64,000 nucleotides of DNA. Source: Corynebacterium epidermidicanis (GTDB lineage: Bacteria > Actinomycetota > Actinomycetes > Mycobacteriales > Mycobacteriaceae). Location: contig NZ_CP011541.1 of NCBI RefSeq assembly GCF_001021025.1, positions 1,116,001-1,180,000 on the forward strand, written 5' to 3'. The notes beneath the pieces were generated by a model, which searched no databases, had not been told where the DNA came from, and saw nothing but the letters and a program-made list of their open reading frames with translations. Position 1 is the stretch's first letter, and every line of letters starts with the position of its first letter. A program made the position numbers and the translations under genes. Shown in pieces: positions 38,371 through 47,262 of this stretch.

Positions 38371-39291
38371 TTACTTCTCCATCACGTTGTACGGGTCGGT
38401 GAGTTCTACATTGCCGGGGAGTTTCCCTTCGGCGTCGGCAAGCGCTGCGAGCTGGCGGCCGGTGAGGTGGCGGGTGGTGCCGCGCTCGTAGTACTTCTCG
38501 ACGTAGTTCTGGACGACCATCAGCAGGGAAGTAATCACGAGATACCAGGTAGCGGCCACCATCAGCATCGGGACCGGCTGGAAGAGAGCGTTGGAGATGT
38601 CCATCGCACGGCCGTAGAGTTCGCCGGAGTAAGGGATGGCAACGACCAGGGAAGTGGTCTTGAGCAAGGAGATGAATTCATTGCCGGTGGGTGGGACGAT
38701 AATGCGCATGGCCTGCGGCAACACCGTGCGCTTCATGGTCTGCCACCAGCTCATGCCGAGGGCCTTGGAGGCTTCGATTTGGCCCTCCGGAACTGCTTGG
38801 ATGCCAGCGCGAACGATCTCTGCCATATAGGCGGATTCGTTGAGAGCGAGGCCGATCACCGCGAGGATGAAGGCATTCTGGGCGAGGCCCTCCAAGCTGA
38901 TCTCGGTGACACCAAGGTTGATCGAGTGGTAAATCGCGCCGATCAGACCCCAGAACACGAGCTGGACGTACACCGGGGTGCCACGGAAAATCCATAGGTA
39001 GACCCAGGAGACACCCCGAAGAACCGGGTTGGGGGACATGCGCAGGACGGCCAGGAGCGCGCCCAGGATCACACCCGCGAGCATCGCGAGGACGGTGATG
39101 GCTAGGGTGTGCAGGGCCGCGACGGCGATCCTGCGGTCAAGGAGGTACTGGAAGTAGATGTCCCAGCTGTAAGCCTCATTTTTGGCCGAGGCGATGATAA
39201 ACCAGGCTGCCAGGGCAAGCAAGATAGCGGAGGCAACCCACCGCCCGGGATGCTTGAGCGGGATTGCTTTGATTTCTTCAGGGGTAGTCAT
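38371..39291 (-). CDS. Polar amino acid ABC transporter permease
   Basis: A 306-residue membrane protein of the HisM/GlnP family, with an N-terminal span (about 18-36), four to five further spans and the EAA loop as SKALGMSWWQTMKRTVLPQA. One permease gene suggests a homodimer. It is the middle gene of the three-gene operon. The start MTTPEEIK is preceded by GGAAGAA. Confidence 0.92.
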   Translation of the reverse strand: MTTPEEIKAIPLKHPGRWVASAILLALAAWFIIASAKNEAYSWDIYFQYLLDRRIAVAALHTLAITVLAMLAGVILGALLAVLRMSPNPVLRGVSWVYLWIFRGTPVYVQLVFWGLIGAIYHSINLGVTEISLEGLAQNAFILAVIGLALNESAYMAEIVRAGIQAVPEGQIEASKALGMSWWQTMKRTVLPQAMRIIVPPTGNEFISLLKTTSLVVAIPYSGELYGRAMDISNALFQPVPMLMVAATWYLVITSLLMVVQNYVEKYYERGTTRHLTGRQLAALADAEGKLPGNVELTDPYNVMEK

Positions 39292-39310
39292 GCATTCTTC
39301 CTTGGGATGC

Positions 39311-40201
39311 TTAGTTGCCGTTGACGGTGGCTTTTTCCTTCAGACCCTGGTCAATACCCCAAGGCTTAAGGATTTTCTGGTAATCGCCGGTATCGATGAG
39401 GTGCTGCAAGGCGGCCTGCAAAGCTGGGGCCAAGTCGGAGCCCTTCTTCACGGGCCAGCCATAATCGGCGGCGTCAAACATCTCGCCCACGGGTTGGAGG
39501 CGACCATCGGCGCGAGCAATAGCGAAGGCGGTGACAGGGGAGTCCATGGAGGCGGCATCCGCTCGGCCTAGCACGACGGCGGTAGCGGCCTGGTCTGATA
39601 GCTCGTAGGACAAAACCTTGATCGGTGGCTGACCGGCTGCGACGCAGGCTTCTGACTTCGGCGCGACGTCATCCGTTTCCGACACCGTACCCTTCTGGAC
39701 GGCTACAGTGAGCCCACAGGCGTTGTTCGGGTCGACCTCGTGGCCGGTTTGGGCGGTCCACTGCACGCCGGCGCTCAAGTAGTCGACGAAGTCATAAGAC
39801 TTCTGGCGTTCCTCATTATCGGTCATGCCGGTGGCCCCGAAATCAAGGGTGTTGCCGGAAATGCTCGGCAGGATCAAGTTGAAGTCCTGCTCCTGAACCT
39901 TAAGCTCAAGGCCCATTACGGCAGCCGCTGCGCGTGCCAAATCGACGTCCACGCCGATGATCTCCCCGGTGTCGCTCTTAAATTCCATCGGGGCGAACGG
40001 AGGGTTAGTACCCATCGTGAGATATCCGCGCTGCTTGATGTCTGCGGGAACTAAAGCTTGGACCTGCGGGTTGGCAGCGGGCTTAACTACCTGCCAACCC
40101 TCCGGGTTGCCTGTTTCGCTGTTGGTGACACAGGCGGTGAGGGAGGTAACAAGGGCGACTGTGGTGAGCAGCCCCGCGACGCTTCGCCTGAATATTTTCA
40201 T
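39311..40201 (-). CDS. Amino acid ABC transporter substrate-binding lipoprotein
   Basis: A 296-residue family 3 solute-binding protein. The signal peptide (KIFRRSVAGLLTTVALVTS) ends in lipobox LTAC, so it is tethered outside. The binding domain includes MGTNPPFAPMEF and GVDVDLARAAAAVMGL, typical of polar amino acid receptors. The start is ATG 40201 with an AAGGA ribosome site; the longer open frame would run through the promoter. It is the first gene of the operon. An IS element begins 177 bases upstream. Confidence 0.92.
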   Translation of the reverse strand: MKIFRRSVAGLLTTVALVTSLTACVTNSETGNPEGWQVVKPAANPQVQALVPADIKQRGYLTMGTNPPFAPMEFKSDTGEIIGVDVDLARAAAAVMGLELKVQEQDFNLILPSISGNTLDFGATGMTDNEERQKSYDFVDYLSAGVQWTAQTGHEVDPNNACGLTVAVQKGTVSETDDVAPKSEACVAAGQPPIKVLSYELSDQAATAVVLGRADAASMDSPVTAFAIARADGRLQPVGEMFDAADYGWPVKKGSDLAPALQAALQHLIDTGDYQKILKPWGIDQGLKEKATVNGN

Positions 40202-40427
40202 AGGGTGTCCTTGAAGGTGCATATTCAGCGGTTCACACGTCTGGTTGACGCAGCCTGCTGAATAATTTGCATACGCTAGTAATATATGCAGAGAAGGGGT
40301 GGGGTGCAAACTTGGTGTGTTGGCGGTGCTGGGTGGGGCCGTGAGGTGACTGCCTGAGCTTGCAGGAGTGCGTGGGGTGAAGTGTCCCAGGTTTTGTTCC
40401 GTTTGAGTAGATGGGAAAATTTGGAAC

Positions 40428-40745
40428 ATGCCAAGGAAATTTGACCAGGATGCGAAGGACCGTGTGGTCCGTCTTGTGGAAGACCGCATCTTGGCGGAAA
40501 ACATGTCGATGCAAGCCGCGTGCCAGGCAGTAGCTCCAAAGCTGGGGGTTTCATGGCACACGGCCCGTCAATGGACTCAGCAGGCACGCCGTGCGGGAAA
40601 CATACCAGAACCTGTGCCTGAAGATTTGGCTGCCGAGAACGCGAGGCTACGTCGTGAAAATCAAGAGCTACGCGACACTAACGAGCTGCTGAAGGCTGCC
40701 TCAGCTTTTTTCGCGTCGGAACTCGACCCAAAACGTCGGAAATGA
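40428..40745 (+). CDS. IS3 transposase OrfA
   Basis: A 105-residue DNA-binding protein with an HTH (CQAVAPKLGVSWHTARQW) and a leucine-zipper-like end (ENARLRRENQELRDTNELL). OrfB begins four bases before its stop (ATGA) in another frame; IS3 elements normally join the two by programmed -1 frameshift, possibly at the AAAAC about 15 bases upstream. Confidence 0.9.
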   Translation: MPRKFDQDAKDRVVRLVEDRILAENMSMQAACQAVAPKLGVSWHTARQWTQQARRAGNIPEPVPEDLAAENARLRRENQELRDTNELLKAASAFFASELDPKRRK

Positions 40746-41656
40746 TCCGATTCATCGATGAATACCGGAATCGTTTCTCCGTCGAGTTCATCTGTAAGAC
40801 GTTGAAGAATAACCGGGCTGGTGGGTTTATCACCTCGCGTGGGTATCGCCAGTCCAAGGCCCGTGGATTGAGTGCTCGTCGCCTTCGTGATGCTGTGCTG
40901 GTCGACCGCATTAGAACTGTTCATCGGGATAATTACGGCGTCTACGGCGTGCGGAAAATGTGGCATGCTCTCCGCCGTGACGGAATTGATATCGGTCGTG
41001 AACAAACTGCTCGGTTGATGCGCTTGGCTGGTGTTTCTGGCAAAGGCAGATCACCTCTCACAACCCGTAAGGCTAATGTGCCTGATCTGCGCCCGGACTT
41101 GGTCGAGCGTGAGTTCAAAGCTCAGGGCCCGAATAAACTGTGGGTGGCCGACATTACGTATGTGCGCACGAAGAAAGGCTTTGTGTACGCCGCGTTTATC
41201 ACCGACGTTTACTCTCGACGGATCGTTGGGTGGGCGTTATCAGACTCGATACGGACGGAAACACTGCCGCTGCAAGCTCTTAACCAGGCGATCGTGTGTG
41301 CTGAGGAAACAACAGGTCTCATTCACCATTCGGATCACGGCTCACAGTATGTCAGCGTTGTCTACAACCAGCGACTTGCCCAGCACGGGATTGCCGCTTC
41401 CACCGGAACGGTCGGGGATTCTTATGACAATGCTCTGGCAGAAAATGTTAATGGTTCCTACAAGAACGAGCTGATCCATGCTCGCAGGTGGGATGATGTT
41501 GTCGAGGTAGAAATCGCGACGTTCGAGTGGGTGTCATGGTGGAACGAGACTAGGCTCCACCAAAGCTTGGAATACCGAACCCCGGTCGAGGTCGAAACCG
41601 AATTTTGGAAGCAGAACCCGCCACAGGAAATAATAGAAATCAAGGCAAACGCCTAG
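40742..41656 (+). CDS. IS3 transposase OrfB (DDE integrase)
   Basis: A 304-residue catalytic subunit. The HTH_21 region (DNYGVYGVRKMWHALRRDG) is followed by the rve core with the DDE triad: Asp in WVADITYV, Asp in HHSDHGSQY and Glu in NALAENVNGSYK. It is complete and has no stop, so the element may be active, though the missing target repeat shows that recombination followed insertion. Confidence 0.93.
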   Translation: MIRFIDEYRNRFSVEFICKTLKNNRAGGFITSRGYRQSKARGLSARRLRDAVLVDRIRTVHRDNYGVYGVRKMWHALRRDGIDIGREQTARLMRLAGVSGKGRSPLTTRKANVPDLRPDLVEREFKAQGPNKLWVADITYVRTKKGFVYAAFITDVYSRRIVGWALSDSIRTETLPLQALNQAIVCAEETTGLIHHSDHGSQYVSVVYNQRLAQHGIAASTGTVGDSYDNALAENVNGSYKNELIHARRWDDVVEVEIATFEWVSWWNETRLHQSLEYRTPVEVETEFWKQNPPQEIIEIKANA

Positions 41657-41675
41657 GAACAAAACCCGGGGCACT

Positions 41676-42413
41676 TCACTCGAGATTCTTTTCTGCCCGT
41701 GCCCGACAGGTAGGTGCGATACGGCAGAACTGGCACCAAAACCCGGGTTTGAATTCGCCCTCACCTTGTGCGGCCAGGTCGGCTGCCGGACCGACGACCT
41801 CATGGCCCCAACGCTCCAAATCGTGGGTGCTAAGGCTCCAGGTTGAGATGGACTGGCGGCGCGGCTGCACAATCGTCAACTGCACCTCAGACAGGTCATA
41901 AAGGCTGCCGAAAGCATGCAAAGCACCCAGACCATAGAGCATGAGCTGCGGGTTCTCCTCAGCCTCAACCAGCACGCCTTGGCCGTATTTGAAGTCGATG
42001 ACTTCGATGCGGTTGCCGGCGATGATGATGCAGTCGGCGGTACCAAACCCACCAGGCACAAGGTGGCTGAAATCCAGTCGCTGCTCGACAGCCATCACAA
42101 ACGATGGGTCATCGGCCTGGGCTTGTGAGGCTCGCTCCAAGATGAAGGTGGCGTAATCACTGGTGTGTTCTTCCATCTCCTCATCGATCAGAGGACTGGC
42201 TGGCTTTTCACCTGCATCGTCACGGAGCCTGTGGTCGAGGCGGCGGATCTTCCACTCAGCTAGTGCGTGGGCGACGGTTCCTTGCTCTGCAGCCGGTGAT
42301 GAAGTATCGCCGTGTTCTGCGCGAAGGGCTGCCTCGATCAGGGCTGATGGGGTGCAGTTGATCCACCGGTGCGCACCTGACGCTGAGAGTGTTGCGTGAG
42401 CTACCGGGGCCAT
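41676..42413 (-). pseudogene. Phage-type DUF2800 protein, C-terminus cut by IS
   Basis: The 245-codon frame starts MAPVAHATLSASGAHRWINC and shows the DUF2800 PD-(D/E)xK-like pattern (ADCIIIAGNRIEVIDFKYGQGVLV) and the cysteine cluster WCQFCRIAPTCRARAE. It stops at a TGA supplied by the IS end. Full members continue over 100 residues further, so this one is truncated. DUF2800 genes occur in phage and integrative-element replication modules, next to sigma-like and ssDNA-binding-type genes as found here. Confidence 0.8.
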
Positions 42414-42845
42414 TTATTTCAGCTCCTTCGCCCGTGCAAAGAGTGCCGCATACTGTTCTTCAGGAACAGCAGAGAGCTTGTCGTACCCAAACTCACCCAA
42501 CAGGCCGCGTACCTTTTCAGTCAGACCCGACTGGGACAGCCGGGCAAGCAAAGTGCGAAGCTCAACCAGCGTCACCTCAGCCATAACCTCTGGTGCGGCC
42601 GCAGCTGCTGCTTCTGGTGTTGCTGTCTGTTCAGCTTGGGCCTGTGCAGCCTCGTAGGCTTCTGCTTCAGCTACAAGGTCCGGGCGGTACAGCTCTGCCG
42701 CTGTGATGGGACGCGCTCCAACAGCGTCGGCGTGATCCTCGATGGCCGCCCAGGAGGTTTCTTCAATCGCCTTGCCTAGCAGGGTCACGCCTTCAGCAAT
42801 TGTGTTCAGTGCGTGGATGAACTTATTTGAGTCAGTGATGTTCAT
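42414..42845 (-). CDS. Hypothetical phage/integrative-element protein
   Basis: A 143-residue product with an alanine-rich middle (AAQAQAEQTATPEAAAAAAP) and a C-terminal helical domain (LVELRTLLARLSQSGLTEKV) that resembles a segment of small phage replication-module proteins. The function is not known. AGGAGG precedes the ATG, and the stop abuts the DUF2800 start. It is the third gene of the sigma-like operon. Confidence 0.7.
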   Translation of the reverse strand: MNITDSNKFIHALNTIAEGVTLLGKAIEETSWAAIEDHADAVGARPITAAELYRPDLVAEAEAYEAAQAQAEQTATPEAAAAAAPEVMAEVTLVELRTLLARLSQSGLTEKVRGLLGEFGYDKLSAVPEEQYAALFARAKELK

Positions 42846-42848
42846 TGC

Positions 42849-43196
42849 TTAGGCCTCCTGCTTCTTGCCAGCCGGGTGGCGCATAACCGCATCAGCCAAG
42901 GCCATCAGATCGTCTTCTGGCTTTTGGGTGATGGTGACCTGGTCGACGCTGTCGCCAGGAACAACGATGGTGAACTTCTTCTTGTCACCCAGTAGGAAAC
43001 GGGCGAAGCGTTCACGCAGGGTGATGTTGCGAAGGCCAACGACCTTCTCACGGTCAACCTGGGTGCCCAGGTTGAGATTCAAGTTGTGCCGCATGATGTG
43101 GCTACCTTCCACTCGGGCAAGACCCGGTGCCGGGATTGGCTTTTTCTGTCTTGCTACTGGAAGGGCTTCAAACGGCCATGTTTTATAACCGCTCAT
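42849..43196 (-). CDS. Hypothetical phage/integrative-element protein
   Basis: A 115-residue product. The second half (REKVVGLRNITLRERFARFLLGDKKKFTIVVPGDSVDQV) resembles short proteins found in Firmicute and actinobacterial integrative elements. The long start at 43196 overlaps the sigma-like stop (ATGA), while an internal ATG (MRHNLNLN) with GGAAGG upstream could give a product of about 80 residues. Function unknown. Confidence 0.65.
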   Translation of the reverse strand: MSGYKTWPFEALPVARQKKPIPAPGLARVEGSHIMRHNLNLNLGTQVDREKVVGLRNITLRERFARFLLGDKKKFTIVVPGDSVDQVTITQKPEDDLMALADAVMRHPAGKKQEA

Positions 43197-43738
43197 GCCA
43201 ACTTCTCCTGAAAATCTTTCGCCAGTTTCTTCAACCGCTTTGCTACAGCGGGCTGGGAGATACCAAGTTGCCGAGCGATGTCAGACTGGCCGTAGCCCAT
43301 CCGCTTGCCAATGACGATGGCGCGATCGACCCGGTCAAGAGTTGCCAGGAAGTCCCGGTACTGGATTTCCGCGTCCCACTCGTCAGATGGCTCATAAATG
43401 TCATTTGACGTAGCTTCGACGATTGAAACCTGCTCAGCCTGGTCTTCTTCGGCAAAGTTCCTGGGTGCTGCTTCAAACCAGGTGTTCCGTAGGTGCTGCT
43501 TCGCGTTGTTGTAGTCCAGGTTGCCCAGCTCTTTGAAGATGTCATGGACACTGCGGCGGCTTACCGCAGCAGGATTTTCAGCCTCGTCTTTGCGTTGCTG
43601 GTAGTCGCGTTCGACCATGATCTCTGCCTCGTCAGCAGTGATGTAGTAGGACTGGTTGCGTACTGGGTAGCGTTCACTGATCCCTTCGGTGCGTTCGTAC
43701 TGGAACACAATCTTGATGGTGTTTGGCTTATCAGCCAT
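43193..43738 (-). CDS. Sigma-factor-like HTH protein of an integrative element
   Basis: A 181-residue protein. Its C-terminus has a sigma-70 region 4-type HTH (DRAIVIGKRMGYGQSDIARQLGISQPAVAKRLKKL), preceded by an acidic linker. It may activate the downstream replication genes, as phage late sigma-like regulators do. It heads a four-gene minus-strand operon that ends in the IS-truncated DUF2800 gene. Confidence 0.75.
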   Translation of the reverse strand: MADKPNTIKIVFQYERTEGISERYPVRNQSYYITADEAEIMVERDYQQRKDEAENPAAVSRRSVHDIFKELGNLDYNNAKQHLRNTWFEAAPRNFAEEDQAEQVSIVEATSNDIYEPSDEWDAEIQYRDFLATLDRVDRAIVIGKRMGYGQSDIARQLGISQPAVAKRLKKLAKDFQEKLA

Positions 43739-43808
43739 GAGCCTTGCTCCTTCACGTTGTTGGTGAAGGGGAAGACCCGATGAGCTAACACGTGTTGGGA
43801 GTCAAAAG

Positions 43809-43892
43809 CGTTGAGCAATAAAGAACGGGCACCTCAACCCCACAGCCAGATACGTGACTGCGGTGGTCAAGGTGCCCGTTAAGCGCTCAACG
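43809..43892. ncRNA. Large two-part stem-loop upstream of sigma-like operon
   Basis: CGTTGAGC (43809-43816) pairs with GCTCAACG (43885-43892), and AACGGGCACCT (43824-43834) pairs with AGGTGCCCGTT (43870-43880). The apical loop has a further CCAC/GTGG pairing. Nineteen perfect pairs in two coaxial blocks indicate a selected structure. It could be a terminator-like element, a regulatory RNA or an origin-type hairpin. The surrounding gap 43739-44030 contains no gene. Confidence 0.45.
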
Positions 43893-44030
43893 GTGACTTC
43901 CCGCTACGACAAATGCGCGCGAAAAACTAGAAACGGTGGTTCATACTGCGACTAGACCCGGGTGCCGCGGTGAGCCATATGAAGTGGAGGCGACCCAGCT
44001 ACAGCTGGTCACTGGGCCGCCGAGGATGCC

Positions 44031-44174
44031 TTACTTACGTTTTGAAGGCTTGGCTTGTGCCAGAACGGAACCAGCCAGTTGCTTGGTTAGCTTGCTGGTG
44101 GCCTTGCTCCTTAGTGCTGCTGAAGCTGCCGTTGCAGTCTTAGCTGAGCTTTGCTTGGGGTTGTGTTTGCCCAC
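44031..44174 (-). CDS. Small basic peptide, 47 aa
   Basis: GTG 44174 is placed by a strong GGAGGTGA site. The product, starting MGKHNPKQSSAKTATAAS and ending QAKPSKRK, is rich in Lys, Ser and Ala, with no membrane segment. It resembles short Ala/Ser/Lys-rich proteins often found in integrative elements, whose role is unknown. A nucleic-acid-binding role is plausible from charge only. The longer open frame to 44402 is not needed. Confidence 0.6.
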   Translation of the reverse strand: MGKHNPKQSSAKTATAASAALRSKATSKLTKQLAGSVLAQAKPSKRK

Positions 44175-44392
44175 GTCGTCACCTCCGATCAAAATCTCTA
44201 GATCCAATACCGGGATATGAGGGTTTAGTGCCAAGTAGTGTGAGATAATCAGGGTGACCCGACCGGCTCTTCTACGTGAACTTTCCTCATGTATCCACGG
44301 TATGAAGCAGTTTTGGGACGGCGGAACGGCTGTTGCTGGCCATTTTTGGGACAACCGGGTCGATTTTTGGGATGAGCTTAGAAGGAGATAGG

Positions 44393-45253
44393 GTGACCAC
44401 ACTCAAAGAGCTGTGCAGGGCCGCCTATCGCAAGTGCGATAAGCACAAGTCCCAAGGAAAGTTCGCCGTTCAGCTCTTTGAAGCATGCGGGTGCACCTAT
44501 CGCTTTGATAAATCGGGTGACTACGCTAGAAAAATATGTTTTGACGCCCGTGCAATCTCAGATGACATTCGTTTAGCACTACCGAAAACTGGGGTTAAGA
44601 CAGCGGCTGTTTCTCAGTTCATTCAACTCAGCATGGAATCTAGTCGTGGCGAAAAGCAAACCATGCAAGATCGTCTGCAAGAAGTGGCACGTAATTTAGG
44701 GTTTCCGAGCGACGTCGAGGTTGAGTCCGAAGCCTTTTACTGCGCATACGCGCATGCAATAAAAATTGCAGTCCAAGGCTTGAATGATCAACGGGACGTC
44801 CTTAGCCTTTATGAACTTCACGTTTCAGAAGCTGTTGATGAAGACGATCAATATTGGACACCTTTATATGAAGGCGACAGGGTGAAAGCGTCACAGCCGC
44901 CTGCGCTGCAGAACAATCAACTCGATTACTGGGAGCTGCTCACTCACGAATGGGTACTGCACAACCAAGGAAGTCTCCGGTGGGAAAACCGGACATTGGT
45001 ATGTCTAAATCCAAATGACCGTTTTCTAAGGCCGATGGACACCGAACTCATAGAGATTCCAACGGTTGAACCATCTAAATTCGTCAGGATCAGTGCAACT
45101 TTCAAAGCACGTGGGCGCGACGGAACAGGGACTAGCGAGTGGAGAATGCTTGACCAACGGGGACAAGATTGTTTCCCAAATCAAAGATCTGAATTTAACG
45201 TGCAAGCACACATTGGCAACAACACCGTATTGGGCGAAGGGCAAAAGGCATGA
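44393..45253 (+). CDS. Unknown protein, first gene of defence operon
   Basis: A 286-residue product from GTG 44393, chosen for the AGAAGGAG site just upstream; the open frame extends to 44333. No known domain is recognised. The N-terminal half is helical and basic (KELCRAAYRKCDKHKSQGKFAV), with one C-x-C pattern at EACGCTY. The C-terminal third is beta-rich (FVRISATFKARGRDGTGTSEW). AT-rich like the rest of the operon. Its stop overlaps the ATG of the HTH gene (ATGA), so it is co-translated with the restriction genes. It could be a regulator, a sensor or an additional effector. Confidence 0.65.
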   Translation: MTTLKELCRAAYRKCDKHKSQGKFAVQLFEACGCTYRFDKSGDYARKICFDARAISDDIRLALPKTGVKTAAVSQFIQLSMESSRGEKQTMQDRLQEVARNLGFPSDVEVESEAFYCAYAHAIKIAVQGLNDQRDVLSLYELHVSEAVDEDDQYWTPLYEGDRVKASQPPALQNNQLDYWELLTHEWVLHNQGSLRWENRTLVCLNPNDRFLRPMDTELIEIPTVEPSKFVRISATFKARGRDGTGTSEWRMLDQRGQDCFPNQRSEFNVQAHIGNNTVLGEGQKA

Positions 45254-45456
45254 GTGTTGAAACAGAAAAATGGGTAACCATGAAAGACGTCCAAGAACAC
45301 ATGGGCGTCACAAGGGAAACCATAACTCAATGGATAAACACCAAAAAAATGCCTGCCTACAAGGTGGGCCGCTCATGGAAATTTAAGCTCTCAGAAGTCG
45401 ACGACTGGGTCCGCTCCAACGGCGCAGCTGACGATCAAAACGAAGTAGAAATCTAA
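45250..45456 (+). CDS. Small HTH (excisionase/MerR-like) DNA-binding protein
   Basis: A 68-residue protein of the HTH_17 type: WVTMKDVQEHMGVTRETITQW, then the wing KMPAYKVGRSWKFKLSEVDDWV. Such proteins act as excisionases or small regulators and are often adjacent to restriction-modification genes. It is coupled to the preceding gene and lies 12 bases before the methyltransferase, so control of the operon is likely. Confidence 0.82.
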   Translation: MSVETEKWVTMKDVQEHMGVTRETITQWINTKKMPAYKVGRSWKFKLSEVDDWVRSNGAADDQNEVEI

Positions 45457-45468
45457 ACGAGGTACGAC

Positions 45469-47244
45469 ATGCCAGAACTTAATTGGGTCGGTAAAGACAA
45501 AGTCATCACCCACCATCTAGACGTACCATTCCGCGTTCTCGACCACCAGTATTCTTTCGATGAGAACGGTCAGCACGAAGCTGACAATGGTTCAGAAAAT
45601 ATGATCATTCATGGTGACAACCTCGAAGCGCTCAAAGCACTGCTTCCGCGCTACGAAGGCAAAGTTGACTGCATATACATCGACCCTCCATATAACACTG
45701 GCAACGAGGGGTGGGTCTATAACGACAATGTCAATGATCCACGTATCAAGAAGTGGCTGGGTGAAGTTGTCGGTAAAGAAGGGGAAGACCTCTCCCGGCA
45801 CGACAAGTGGCTATGTATGATGTACCCGCGCCTCAGACTTCTTGGGAAGTTGCTTTCTCCGAAAGGAGTACTCATTGCAAGCTTGAGCATCCACGAGCTT
45901 CATTTCTTCTTGGAAGTGCTGAATGAAATCTTTAGCTCTCGCCAAGTAATACCGGTGACGGTGCAGACTTCTGGGGGTAAAACCAATAAGGGTTTTAATC
46001 ACCAGAGCGAGTTTTTGATATTTGTAACGCCAAAAGAGTTTGTGCCAAATTCATACAGAAGCGCAAAAAATACCTATGCCAGCGGGTACCACGGAATGAA
46101 TCTAGCCGGATTCAATCAGACAAACAGGCCAAATCAGGCATATCCAATTTTCGTTAACGAAAAGGGCGCGATTGTTGGAGTAGGTAAGTCTCTCAAGGAA
46201 CGCGTAGAAGACGGATCCTACGATGGAGATCTTGCAAACTTTGAGTTTGATTATGATGAAGCACCATCTGGTTCGACCGCTGTTTGGCCCGTCACAGCAA
46301 AAGGTGTTCCCTGCGTATGGCGTTTGCAGGCTAAGCGCCTTCTGAAAGAGTGGGAACGAGGATTTATTAAAGTCGTTCCGTCAAAAGACAAGACCAAAAA
46401 TATCTGGGCAGTTCAGTATCTATCCGATGGTATTTTGCGAAAGATTGAAAGTGGCGATTTTGTAACTTATCGGATTTCCGATGACCCAGAAATTCCAACG
46501 TTGGAGCTAAAAAATTATGAAACGAGCGGTTCGAGTATCCCGACCGTTTGGTACGAAAAGGAATACTTTACGACTAGAGGTAGTGAGCTAATTAGAGAAA
46601 TTCTTGGCTCAAAGGATGCATTCACCTATCCAAAGCCAATAGATATCGTTCAAGAGGCAATAGGACGAGTTACTAAGCCTGATTCCCTTGTTTTGGATAG
46701 TTTTGCCGGCTCAGGCACCACGGCGCATGCGGTTCTGAATCTGAATTCAGAAGATCAGGGTAACCGGAAATTCATACTCATTGAACTCGACGATTATGCA
46801 GAAACGGTGACAGCGGAACGCATCCGAAAAGTCATTAAAGGATACGAAGACGTTGAAGGCGATCTCGTTCCGGGAACCGGTGGAAGCTACTCGTTCTTTT
46901 CGTTAGGAACCACATTATTTGAAGGTTCCGACCTGAACCCAGAAGTGCCACTTGATCAAATTAGAGCGTATATCTGGCATTCAGAGACAGGTATTGAGGC
47001 TGCATCAAATAAAGTTGTTGAGTTTCCAGATTTCCTCGGTATCCACAACGACACTAGCTACATCTTTGCCTACGAACTCGACAGAGCCACTGTGCTTGAT
47101 CGTGAATATCTCAGCCGTATCCCAGCTGAATGCGGTGCAACCTCGTATGTCATCTATTCGGACACCTGTTTGCTGTCTGAACAGGAACTACGTGAAATGA
47201 ACATTACTTTTAAGAAAATCCCGCGAGACATCACCCGCCTCTAG
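45469..47244 (+). CDS. Type III-like site-specific DNA methyltransferase (Mod)
   Basis: A 591-residue beta-class DNA methyltransferase. The catalytic motif IV, DPPYN, is at residues 72-76, preceded by IIHGDNLEALKALLP. The SAM motif FAGSG is at 412-416 in DSFAGSGTTAHAVLNL. A long central region (about 140-400) would hold target recognition. The usual SIDDNE segment of Mod proteins reads SLSIHE. It probably makes N6-methyladenine. The paired Res gene follows after 18 bases. Confidence 0.88.
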   Translation: MPELNWVGKDKVITHHLDVPFRVLDHQYSFDENGQHEADNGSENMIIHGDNLEALKALLPRYEGKVDCIYIDPPYNTGNEGWVYNDNVNDPRIKKWLGEVVGKEGEDLSRHDKWLCMMYPRLRLLGKLLSPKGVLIASLSIHELHFFLEVLNEIFSSRQVIPVTVQTSGGKTNKGFNHQSEFLIFVTPKEFVPNSYRSAKNTYASGYHGMNLAGFNQTNRPNQAYPIFVNEKGAIVGVGKSLKERVEDGSYDGDLANFEFDYDEAPSGSTAVWPVTAKGVPCVWRLQAKRLLKEWERGFIKVVPSKDKTKNIWAVQYLSDGILRKIESGDFVTYRISDDPEIPTLELKNYETSGSSIPTVWYEKEYFTTRGSELIREILGSKDAFTYPKPIDIVQEAIGRVTKPDSLVLDSFAGSGTTAHAVLNLNSEDQGNRKFILIELDDYAETVTAERIRKVIKGYEDVEGDLVPGTGGSYSFFSLGTTLFEGSDLNPEVPLDQIRAYIWHSETGIEAASNKVVEFPDFLGIHNDTSYIFAYELDRATVLDREYLSRIPAECGATSYVIYSDTCLLSEQELREMNITFKKIPRDITRL

Positions 47245-47262
47245 ACCTGGAAGTACAGAACT

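Larger units (their letters stand above)
40378..41678 (+). mobile_element. IS3-family insertion sequence, 1301 bp
   Basis: The terminal inverted repeats are 23 bp (40378-40400 and 41656-41678), identical at 21 positions, both starting TGAAGTG at the outer end. Two overlapping frames encode OrfA and OrfB. Bases next to the two ends differ (GGG before, CTC after), so there is no 3-4 bp target duplication. The element therefore marks a rearranged junction: core sequence on its left and the middle of a phage-type gene on its right. Confidence 0.92.

Noticed and set aside
37903..38997. 364-aa plus-strand frame
   Set aside because: Antisense shadow of the ABC transporter ATPase and permease genes, which carry all family motifs.
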